A program made the position numbers and the translations under genes. Of a stretch of 5,594 nucleotides of DNA, positions 1 to 5,158 are shown piece by piece (the stretch's first letter is position 1; every line of letters starts with the position of its first letter). This DNA is from DASQDN01 sp035630195 (GTDB lineage Bacteria; Acidobacteriota; Terriglobia; Bryobacterales; Bryobacteraceae), in contig DASQLD010000469.1 in the NCBI GenBank assembly GCA_035630195.1, forward strand, positions 1 to 5,594, given 5' to 3'. The notes under the pieces were generated by a model. The model saw nothing but the letters and a program-made list of their open reading frames with translations, was not told where the DNA came from and made no database searches.

Positions 1-123
1 ACGAAAGACGGCAGCATAACCGTACAGCCGGGAAAGTCGCTACGGTTTCGCTATCGCGTAGTAATTCATCCAGGAGATACGGCCGCCGCAAAGGTAGGAG
101 ATCTCTATAAGGACTGGAAATAA
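1..123 (+). CDS. C-terminal 40 residues of a probable DUF6807 / PmoA-like protein (5' end outside window)
   Basis: Frame 1 is open from the first base to a TAA at 121-123 and gives 40 residues. They include the stretch PGKSLRFRYRVVIHPGD followed by a short amphipathic tail ending in LYKDWK. A beta-rich PAGK(S/T)LRFRYRVVIHPGD segment just before the stop is what I associate with the C-terminus of the DUF6807 ('PmoA family') proteins common in Acidobacteriota and Planctomycetota. Those are beta-sandwich proteins of uncertain function, often found with sugar-metabolism genes. That match is from memory and rests on a very short fragment, so the family is tentative. That this is real coding sequence is more secure: the translation is coherent, and the gene stops 7 bp before the convergent epimerase gene ends, which is normal tight packing. 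The rest of the gene cannot be seen. Confidence 0.5.
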   Translation, partial: TKDGSITVQPGKSLRFRYRVVIHPGDTAAAKVGDLYKDWK

Positions 124-137
124 GCTATCTCTAGCTT
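122..137. terminator. Small hairpin over the convergent gene ends, possible weak bidirectional terminator
   Basis: AAGCTA (122-127) and TAGCTT (132-137) are perfect inverted repeats around a 4-base loop. They overlap the TAA of the upstream + strand gene and the TAG of the convergent epimerase gene. Read on the minus strand the loop is GAGA, a GNRA-type tetraloop. The stem is only 6 bp and mostly A/T, and no real U-run follows on either side, so it is at best a weak terminator. It is listed because nothing else separates the two converging transcripts. Confidence 0.22.
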
Positions 138-1030
138 TGCACTGCGTGGCGAAGCGCCTCGTCGACGTCCCTGTGGCGAAACGGGAAGCCGGCCGCTTGC
201 AGTACCGTGGGTAGGACCTTCTGGCTCTCGAGTACAATTCGCGCCGCCTCCCCGAGCATTAATTTCAGCGCGAATGTGGGCGTAGGAACGACTGCGGGAC
301 GCCCGAGGGCTGCCCCTAGGGTACTAGTGAGCTCTCGATTGCGGACTGGATTCGGGGCGGTTCCATTGACTGGCCCAGCTACATCCGGCGTCGCGAGCGC
401 AAACATCATTGCCGAGACCAGATCGTCGATATGAATCCACGACATCCATTGTTTTCCTGACCCGGTAGGGCCTCCCACTCCCAGCTTAAAAGGCGTCAAC
501 ATTTGCTTCAAAGCGCCACCTTCCTTCCCGAGAACGATTCCGGTCCGCAGCAACACCACACGCAATCCAAGATTGCCGGCTTCCCGGGCGGCTCGCTCCC
601 ACTCAATGCAAACTTCCGGCAGGAAGCCTGTGCCTGCCGTTGAGTTTTCATCGAGAAGTTCTTCGCCGCGGTCGCCATAGTAGCCGATAGCCGACGCGCT
701 AATCAGTACTTGGGGACGCCGGCTCTGTTTGGCAATGGACTCGACGAGTTTGCGCGTGCCGTTAACGCGTGAGTCTCGAATCTTTGCTTTTACTTCAGGA
801 TTCCACTTCTGGGCTATGGGTTCCCCGGCGAGGTGTACGATGGCATCGGACGTCTCGATCGCTCGCGCAGGAAACTCTTGCGAAACCTCCTTCCATTCCG
901 AAAATTGGATTGCCTGGAAACCTGCTGGAGGACGTCTTCCGACAGCGTGAACGGAGTGGCCTTCATGCAGTGATCGAGCGATCAGCCGATGCCCAATGAA
1001 TCCTGATGCGCCGGTAAGCAGGACATTCAT
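131..1030 (-). CDS. TIGR01777-family NAD(P)-dependent epimerase (extended SDR, SDR39U1/YfcH-like)
   Basis: The 299-residue protein has the full length expected of this family. The N-terminus carries the Rossmann dinucleotide-binding loop TGASGFIG (residues 6-13; Gly7, Gly10, Gly13). HLAGEPIAQKW (66-76) and SASAIGYYG (111-119) are signature segments of TIGR01777 proteins, the second holding the SDR active-site region. The C-terminal segment LKLMLGEAARIVLESQKVLP and the AGFPFRHRDVDEAL after it (from about 255) are the DUF1731 cap. Members are soluble cytoplasmic oxidoreductase-like proteins; the physiological substrate is not established, so none is assigned. The ATG overlaps the photolyase stop by 4 bp (ATGA), and GAGGAG lies 11 bases upstream of the start inside the photolyase gene. 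This implies translational coupling as the second gene of a photolyase operon. A shared role in light or DNA-damage response is inference only. Confidence 0.93.
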   Translation of the reverse strand: MNVLLTGASGFIGHRLIARSLHEGHSVHAVGRRPPAGFQAIQFSEWKEVSQEFPARAIETSDAIVHLAGEPIAQKWNPEVKAKIRDSRVNGTRKLVESIAKQSRRPQVLISASAIGYYGDRGEELLDENSTAGTGFLPEVCIEWERAAREAGNLGLRVVLLRTGIVLGKEGGALKQMLTPFKLGVGGPTGSGKQWMSWIHIDDLVSAMMFALATPDVAGPVNGTAPNPVRNRELTSTLGAALGRPAVVPTPTFALKLMLGEAARIVLESQKVLPTVLQAAGFPFRHRDVDEALRHAVQS

Positions 1031-2466
1031 GTTCGCTTCAACTCCTCGATCTCCCGTATATACGCCTCCACATTCGTCTTGCGGCGCATTCCCTCATATG
1101 ACATATAACGAATTTGTCCAAAGATTGGGCGCTCAGCCCACGGCCGGTCATGCAGACCGAAACACCACAGAACGTTGGTATATGTATTCGGATCGCGTCC
1201 GTCAAGGGCGTACTTGTCGTGCAGGTACAGCATGAAGGTTAGAGCTTCCTCGTGCGTGCGAGCCCATTCAATGATTTTCTTGCCCCAATACATGCGATAG
1301 TAGCCATGTATTTTGCCTCGTACCAAAAGCTCTTTTTGCGTTGCATTCCATAGTTCGTCATATGTTTCTGCTGTTTCCATTTGCTTCGCCGTATATTGTG
1401 GATCGCGCGCATCCTTCGCGTGCTTCTCGAGGGTACGCAAAGCCCAATCGGGAAGGCTGTCAAGACAGTCATGATTGGGCGTAAAGCGGGCAAAGTTAAA
1501 CGCAAGCTCACGGCGAACAATCAACTCCTCAAGGAACTCATCCGGGACAAGTTTGTGCTCGCGAGCATGTTCCTTTGCTCTGAGCGCTACTTCAAGGGAA
1601 GAGATGTGTCCGAAGTGGAGGTAAGGACTCAGATCGGAAGTGGCGTGCTCGGCTGGGTCATTCCGATCCTTAGCGTACCGTCGCAGGTTGTTGTTGAGAA
1701 AACTGCGCAGTCGTCGATTCGCTTCCCTCGAGCCGCCGCGAAAGGCAGTAGAAGGCTTCACCGAATGATCGATGTCGCAGGATGCAACCAAGGCCAATAT
1801 CGCCTCGTCCGTTACGTTCGTCTGCCAAGTCCATCGCTTCTCAGTCCAGCGTTTTCGTACTGCCGGCAACCTTACTCTATGAAGATACTCGGGAAGCATC
1901 TTAGTGATCTTCGGTCGCATCGTGTAGGCGGCCCACTCGCGCTTCTCAAACCGGTTCATCGGAACAATGCAGCTTGAGTCAACCACAAAGTAGGGTGTAT
2001 TGATTTTGGCAGGGACTGAAGCATTGTGTCGGTGAGTCACGAATGTGGGGTAATCGTCGGTAATCACTGCCGCGGCTCGCTGGGCGAGGCGATACAGAAT
2101 GTCGTTCGGGTCGCGTTGCTTTTTGCGTAGATAAAAGGCATAGCCGATGCCGAGCGGCTCTAGCGCACGGGCAGTGTCGGGAACACCTTCCAGTACGAAC
2201 GTATGAATCCGATCATTCGCGTGAGGATAGTCGCATCCGAGACCTTCGTAGTATAGAGTCGGCAATTCCAGCGAATTTGCAAGCTCTATCGCATAGGCCA
2301 ACGCATGGTTGTGCGAGACGCGCCGATTCATCTGCGTCCAGTAAAGAACGTAGTCGGCGCCTTGCTGAATACCCTTTGAATTTAAAGCCGTTATGCGCTC
2401 GGGTTCAACGACTGCCACTGAAGCGTGGATGCCGTAAATGGGCTCCCAGCTACAATAAAGATTCAT
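1027..2466 (-). CDS. phr: Class II CPD photolyase (deoxyribodipyrimidine photo-lyase)
   Basis: A 479-residue flavoprotein that splits UV-induced cyclobutane pyrimidine dimers using blue/near-UV light. The N-terminal antenna-type domain opens with PERITALN (22-29) and YVLYWTQMNRRVSHNHAL (39-56), typical of class II. LSPYLHFGHIS (279-289), ELIVRRELAFNF (314-325), RMYWGKKIIEW (391-401) and LDGRDPN (421-427) through HDRPWAERPIFGQIRYM mark the FAD/DNA-binding domain. Trp373, Trp394 and Trp401 have the same 21- and 7-residue spacing as W360/W381/W388, the electron-transfer tryptophans of the Methanosarcina mazei enzyme. The frame stays open upstream to an ATG at 2637, but those 57 extra residues are unlike the family and lie antisense to the radical SAM gene, so I start at 2466. 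AAGG lies 5 bases before that ATG. A GTG at 2418 is an alternative (463 residues). The gene is first in an operon with the TIGR01777 epimerase (4-bp overlap). Confidence 0.95.
   Translation of the reverse strand: MNLYCSWEPIYGIHASVAVVEPERITALNSKGIQQGADYVLYWTQMNRRVSHNHALAYAIELANSLELPTLYYEGLGCDYPHANDRIHTFVLEGVPDTARALEPLGIGYAFYLRKKQRDPNDILYRLAQRAAAVITDDYPTFVTHRHNASVPAKINTPYFVVDSSCIVPMNRFEKREWAAYTMRPKITKMLPEYLHRVRLPAVRKRWTEKRWTWQTNVTDEAILALVASCDIDHSVKPSTAFRGGSREANRRLRSFLNNNLRRYAKDRNDPAEHATSDLSPYLHFGHISSLEVALRAKEHAREHKLVPDEFLEELIVRRELAFNFARFTPNHDCLDSLPDWALRTLEKHAKDARDPQYTAKQMETAETYDELWNATQKELLVRGKIHGYYRMYWGKKIIEWARTHEEALTFMLYLHDKYALDGRDPNTYTNVLWCFGLHDRPWAERPIFGQIRYMSYEGMRRKTNVEAYIREIEELKRT
2451..2456 (+). 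promoter_or_regulatory. Possible -10 element (TACAAT) for the radical SAM gene
   Basis: TACAAT matches the bacterial -10 consensus at 5 of 6 positions and ends 8 bases before the ATG at 2465. Initiation at the usual distance would begin at about 2463, giving a leaderless or nearly leaderless mRNA. That fits the absence of any Shine-Dalgarno sequence before this ATG. No good -35 box is seen 16-18 bases upstream, and the site lies inside the photolyase 5' coding region, so it may be chance. Confidence 0.25.
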
Positions 2467-3556
2467 GCGTGCCTTGAATCGCGCACGCCTGCTGTGGGGA
2501 TATCTCCGGGGCAAGGCGAAGCTTAGTGCCCTTCCGGTGGAGTACATCGTCGAAACAACGGCGAAGTGCAACTTGTACTGCCCGATGTGTCCGCGTGAAA
2601 CACACAAACAGCCAAAGGAAGATATGACGACCGACATCTTCGAGCGGCTGGTTCAGGGCGCAAGCGAATCGGCCGAGCACATGATGCTCATCGGGTTAGG
2701 CGAGCCGCTTCTCGATCCGAAAATTTTCGCGCGTATCGAATATTGCGCTGCGCACAATATCTCCACGCTCTTGTCAACTAACGGGACGCTGCTGGATGAG
2801 GCTAGCGCCGAGAAACTTTTGTCGGGCTCGCTGGAGCATATTACGTTGAGTTTCGACGGTTCCACAAGAGAGTCGTTTGAGTATTACCGGAAAGGCGCCC
2901 GATTTGAACGAGTGCGCGATAACTTCCTTAGGTTCGCGAGGATGAAGGCGGATCGGAAGAGCAAAGTGCAGATCGTTGTTCAGATGGTGCGGATGGAACG
3001 GAACTGGAATGAGGTGGATGACTTTGTGCGGTTCTGGAAGGACGCGCCGGGGATCGACCAAGTTCGTATCAAGGCCGACGAGACGAATCTGATGCGCCCC
3101 GATCGCGGGCACAGCGCTGAGGATTGGACGCATCCTTGTCATTACTTATGGCGTGGTCCCATGTACATCAAGCACAATGGCGACGCGTACCCCTGCTGCC
3201 AGAGTTACATGTTGGATGGCAGTCCGGTCGGCAATGTAGGGACACAATCGCTGGATGAAGTCTGGAACGGCGCTCCGATGCAGCACATGCGACGGCTTCA
3301 TACGTCCAATCGTGCCGGAGAAATCGATGTTTGTGCAAAGTGCTGCACGACGATCCCTCATCCTGCGCTCGTCGCCGGAAGCCTGCTGCTGCATGGTCGG
3401 ACGGTTCGCACGCTTTTGCCCTGGGTTGAGCGATTAGCCTATTTTTCCAAGTTGCCGGGTAGGCTGCTGAAGCCTCCTAAGGCTCCGGAGAGATTAGCCG
3501 CAGATGAACGCAGATTAACGCAGATCACTACGAACCAAACGCTTCCACTCGACTGA
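2465..3556 (+). CDS. Radical SAM/SPASM domain protein, substrate unknown
   Basis: The 363-residue protein carries the radical SAM 4Fe-4S motif CNLYCPMC (Cys35, Cys39, Cys42). After it come GLGEPLL (77-83), the GGEP-type SAM-binding segment, and LLSTNGTLL (102-110). The C-terminal third is SPASM-like, with Cys225, Cys244-Cys245, Cys290 and Cys293-Cys294 expected to bind auxiliary Fe-S cluster(s); GNVGTQSLDEVWNG lies between. Such enzymes cleave SAM to a 5'-deoxyadenosyl radical. Many act on peptides, and others mature enzymes or modify cofactors or sugars. No precursor peptide gene was recognised nearby, so no substrate is assigned. An in-frame TAA at 2456-2458 means translation cannot begin upstream of the 2465 ATG; no Shine-Dalgarno is visible. 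Residues 345-363 and the stop codon are encoded by the inverted-repeat unit at 3497-3905, so the native C-terminus was probably replaced. The 3' end overlaps the convergent GxxExxY gene by 42 bp. Confidence 0.9.
   Translation: MRALNRARLLWGYLRGKAKLSALPVEYIVETTAKCNLYCPMCPRETHKQPKEDMTTDIFERLVQGASESAEHMMLIGLGEPLLDPKIFARIEYCAAHNISTLLSTNGTLLDEASAEKLLSGSLEHITLSFDGSTRESFEYYRKGARFERVRDNFLRFARMKADRKSKVQIVVQMVRMERNWNEVDDFVRFWKDAPGIDQVRIKADETNLMRPDRGHSAEDWTHPCHYLWRGPMYIKHNGDAYPCCQSYMLDGSPVGNVGTQSLDEVWNGAPMQHMRRLHTSNRAGEIDVCAKCCTTIPHPALVAGSLLLHGRTVRTLLPWVERLAYFSKLPGRLLKPPKAPERLAADERRLTQITTNQTLPLD
2472..2475 (-). promoter_or_regulatory. phr: Shine-Dalgarno-like AAGG supporting the photolyase start at 2466
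   Basis: On the minus strand the sequence reads AAGGCACGCATG, placing AAGG 5 bases before the ATG. This favours the 2466 start over the GTG at 2418, which has no nearby purine-rich site, and over the far-upstream ATG at 2637. Four bases is a weak signal and the site lies within the opposite-strand radical SAM coding sequence. Confidence 0.35.
3497..3525 (+). repeat. Left terminal inverted repeat, ~10-bp tandem units
   Basis: The first 19 bases, GCCGCAGATGAACGCAGAT, are identical to the inverted right end, and 27 of 29 positions agree overall. Internally it is a short tandem array: CAGATGAACG, CAGATTAACG, then a partial CAGAT, with period 10. AGATTA at 3491-3496 may be a degenerate further unit, so the outer boundary could be a few bases to the left. 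On the + strand it encodes the radical SAM residues from 345 on; on the minus strand it encodes the last three residues (DLR) and the TAA stop of the GxxExxY protein. Confidence 0.85.
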
Positions 3557-3898
3557 AGGATTTTGAAAATTGATAAGGAGACAGAGATTCTTCCTGGACG
3601 CAGTCAGGTAATTTAGACATTGGGCCATATGCTCCTTGGCTAGGCGGTCCACGCACTTCAATTCGATCACAACTTCGTCTTCGACAAGCACATCCGCAAA
3701 GTAAGTTCCTACACAGCGTCCTTTGTACAGAACTGGGAATGATACCTCGGCAACGGCTCGTAAACCGATCGATTTAAGTTCATGTAGAAGCGCCCGCTGA
3801 TACACTTTCTCTAAGAATCCAGCCCCGAGCGTGTTTGACACTTCGAACACAGCGCCAAGGATTCGTTCTGTGAGCAATCTGTGTTCATCTGCGTTCAT
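3515..3898 (-). CDS. GxxExxY-family protein, PD-(D/E)XK nuclease-like
   Basis: A 127-residue protein, full length for the family. The naming motif is GFLEKVY (Gly27, Glu30, Tyr33) within a segment of the form EVSNTLGAGFLEKVYQRALL. A nuclease-like core follows: FADVLVEDEVVIELK gives Asp69 and Glu79-x-Lys81, the spacing of a PD-(D/E)XK active site. The helix holding Gln93 and Tyr97 (AQCLNYL) is also typical. Established knowledge: the family (TIGR04256, PD-(D/E)XK superfamily) is widespread, often multicopy, and I know of no defined function. The ATG lies inside the right inverted repeat and residues 1-7 (MNADEHR) are repeat-encoded; the TAA lies in the left repeat. No Shine-Dalgarno precedes the start. 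It overlaps the radical SAM gene tail to tail by 42 bp and runs opposite to dprA. All predicted catalytic residues are present, so it does not look decayed. Confidence 0.88.
   Translation of the reverse strand: MNADEHRLLTERILGAVFEVSNTLGAGFLEKVYQRALLHELKSIGLRAVAEVSFPVLYKGRCVGTYFADVLVEDEVVIELKCVDRLAKEHMAQCLNYLTASRKNLCLLINFQNPSVEWKRLVRSDLR
3835..3862 (+). promoter_or_regulatory. Possible outward promoter towards dprA, inside the cassette
   Basis: TTGACA at 3835-3840 is a perfect -35 hexamer. Sixteen bases later AAGGAT (3857-3862) is a poor -10, matching 3 of 6 positions. It points towards dprA, whose start is about 65 bp downstream, and lies antisense to the GxxExxY gene. An extended -10-like TGATACACT at 3798-3806 is another weak candidate on the same strand. 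A cassette placed just upstream of dprA would need to carry a promoter or allow read-through from the radical SAM gene. Low confidence. Confidence 0.2.
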
Positions 3899-3905
3899 CT
3901 GCGGC
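3877..3905 (-). repeat. Right terminal inverted repeat, ~10-bp tandem units
   Basis: Read on the minus strand it begins GCCGCAGATGAACGCAGAT, identical over 19 bases to the left end, and then differs at two positions up to base 29. It has the same 10-bp internal periodicity (CAGATGAACG, CAGATGAACA, CAGAT). It contains the ATG of the GxxExxY gene and encodes its first seven residues. A second ATG 10 bases further in lies in another frame and is not used. Confidence 0.85.
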
Positions 3906-3926
3906 GATAGAAAGCTAGTGGCCGCG

Positions 3927-5141
3927 ATGAGTAAAGCTTCTCAAGCTGAGAACTCTCCGTCCTTCTCAGCACTTTGTCAAGGAATGCCGACCGCCGCACA
4001 TTTATTAACTCGCGAACAGGAACTCCACTGGCTGGCTCTGAAGATGACGCCGGGATTGGGGACCCGGAACGCCGGACAACTCATTCGGAAGCTTCGGACT
4101 CCCGAAGCGATCTTTCGGGCGTCAGCCGGTGAACTCGAAGGGCATGGGCTGTCGCGATCGATTGCCCAGTCCATCGCGAGCGGGTGCGCGTTCGAGGATG
4201 CCGCAGATCAACAAAATAAATTAGCCGAGTTTGGAACGAGTATCATCCCTATCAACGATCCCCGTTATCCGGCGAGGCTTCGTGAAATCTATGATCCGCC
4301 GGTTGTATTGTTTGCCAAAGGAAGGATCGACTTACTCGACACGTTGATGTTGGCGGTGGTCGGGACACGCAGGGCGAGCCGGTACGGAATTGCTGCCACG
4401 GAAAAGCTTTCGGCGGATCTGGCCACGGCGGGGCTTACAATCGTGAGTGGAATGGCTCGCGGCATCGATACCGCGGCCCATCATTCGGCCCTTAGCGTTG
4501 GCGGAAACACCATAGCCGTTTTTGGTTGTGGCGTCGACTTGGTGTATCCTGCGGAGAACCGCAAGCTGGCAGTCAGCCTCGCCGAGAAGGGACTGGTGCT
4601 CTCCGAGTTTGCCATGGGGGCGCCGCCGTATCCGCAGAATTTTCCGATTCGCAATCGAATTGTGAGCGGCATGAGCGTAGGAGTTCTCATCGTTGAAGGC
4701 GCGCAGTATAGTGGTTCGGCCATCACTGCGCGGCTGGCGATGGATCAGCAGCGCGAAGTTTTTGCAGTTCCCGGCAACATCACTTCGAAGATGAGTTGGG
4801 GGCCCAACCTGTTGATCAAGCAGGGAGCAAAGTTGGTTCAGGAGTGGAACGACGTAGTGGAAGAACTGGCTCCCGATGACCGGCGCCGACTGATTGTCGA
4901 CGGACAGCCGAATCTTTCGGATGCTACTGAAAAGGAGGACGAACCGGACCTTCCGGTAAACAAAATGGCTGCAGACATCGTCTCCAGGTTAAAGGTGGAT
5001 GAACCGATTCACCTTGACACATTGCTCGAATCTTTAGAGCACTGTTCGTCATCCGAAGTGATTGCGGGTTTGTTTGAGTTGGAGCTTCTCGGGAAAGTTC
5101 GTCAGCTCCCTGGCCGCAACTTCGTCAAAGTTTCGTGGTAA
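3927..5141 (+). CDS. dprA: DNA processing protein DprA (Smf)
   Basis: The 404-residue protein binds incoming single-stranded DNA in the cytoplasm during transformation and loads RecA. A helical N-terminal region includes LALKMTPGLGTRNAGQL (36-52), the usual DprA opening. The Rossmann-like core shows INDPRYPARLREIYDPP (109-125), VVGTRRASRYG (144-154), SGMARGIDTAAH (174-185), GCGVDLVYPAEN (200-211), FPIRNRIVSG (239-248) and EGAQYSGSAITA (257-268), then VFAVPGN. The last ~60 residues form a winged-helix-like tail. The frame stays open upstream to 3831, but the extra codons lie in the inverted-repeat cassette and are not DprA-like. ATG 3927 is chosen; GTG 3918 and ATG 3984 (385 residues, where DprA-like sequence begins) are alternatives, and none has a convincing, well-spaced Shine-Dalgarno. 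topA follows after 17 bp, a frequent bacterial arrangement. A housekeeping role is possible, as dprA is widespread in bacteria not known to be transformable. Confidence 0.96.
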   Translation: MSKASQAENSPSFSALCQGMPTAAHLLTREQELHWLALKMTPGLGTRNAGQLIRKLRTPEAIFRASAGELEGHGLSRSIAQSIASGCAFEDAADQQNKLAEFGTSIIPINDPRYPARLREIYDPPVVLFAKGRIDLLDTLMLAVVGTRRASRYGIAATEKLSADLATAGLTIVSGMARGIDTAAHHSALSVGGNTIAVFGCGVDLVYPAENRKLAVSLAEKGLVLSEFAMGAPPYPQNFPIRNRIVSGMSVGVLIVEGAQYSGSAITARLAMDQQREVFAVPGNITSKMSWGPNLLIKQGAKLVQEWNDVVEELAPDDRRRLIVDGQPNLSDATEKEDEPDLPVNKMAADIVSRLKVDEPIHLDTLLESLEHCSSSEVIAGLFELELLGKVRQLPGRNFVKVSW

Positions 5142-5158
5142 TTTGTTGACCGTCTAGT

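Larger units (their letters stand above)
3497..3905. mobile_element. 409-bp cassette bounded by 29-bp inverted repeats and carrying one GxxExxY gene
   Basis: Inverted repeats at 3497-3525 and 3877-3905 match at 27 of 29 positions and enclose almost nothing but a 384-bp gene (3515-3898, minus strand). The repeats contribute that gene's start and stop codons. The unit cuts into the radical SAM reading frame on the left, giving it 19 foreign-looking codons, and ends 21 bp before the chosen dprA start on the right. These facts are read from the sequence. That it is mobile is inference from the bounded structure. There is no transposase and no clear target-site duplication: the outer flanks are AGATTA on the left and GATAGA on the right. 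If mobile, it would need help in trans or use the encoded PD-(D/E)XK-like protein. Comparing other GxxExxY loci and an empty site in a relative would settle it. Confidence 0.6.

Noticed and set aside
1381..1977. 198-codon + strand open frame antisense to the photolyase
   Set aside because: It lies wholly within a well-supported class II photolyase gene, and its translation is basic, low in recognisable motifs and unlike any family I know. It is a frame shadow.
2467..2637. 57-codon upstream extension of the photolyase
   Set aside because: The extra residues do not resemble the class II N-terminus, which begins just before PERITALN, and they are antisense to the radical SAM catalytic region. 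The frame is open by chance.
2774..3142. 122-codon minus-strand open frame inside the radical SAM gene
   Set aside because: It is a shadow of the radical SAM gene, whose cysteine and SAM-binding motifs support the + strand frame.
3497..3525. CRISPR-like or REP-like repeat array
   Set aside because: The units are directly abutting 10-mers without spacers, and they occur as an inverted pair around a gene. That is not a CRISPR array, and no REP hairpin is present.
2465..3556. RiPP biosynthesis locus based on the radical SAM/SPASM protein
   Set aside because: No short precursor-like gene, peptidase or transporter is next to it. The neighbours are photolyase, a GxxExxY cassette and dprA, so a peptide-modifying role cannot be supported.
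3491..3911. Target-site duplication around the inverted-repeat cassette
   Set aside because: The immediate flanks are AGATTA on the left and GATAGA on the right, with no aligned direct repeat. A GC dinucleotide at both boundaries is inherent in the palindromic GCCG/CGGC ends and is not evidence.
3831..3926. 32-codon upstream extension of dprA
   Set aside because: It lies mostly inside the GxxExxY cassette, antisense to that gene and across its right inverted repeat, and does not look like a DprA N-terminus.
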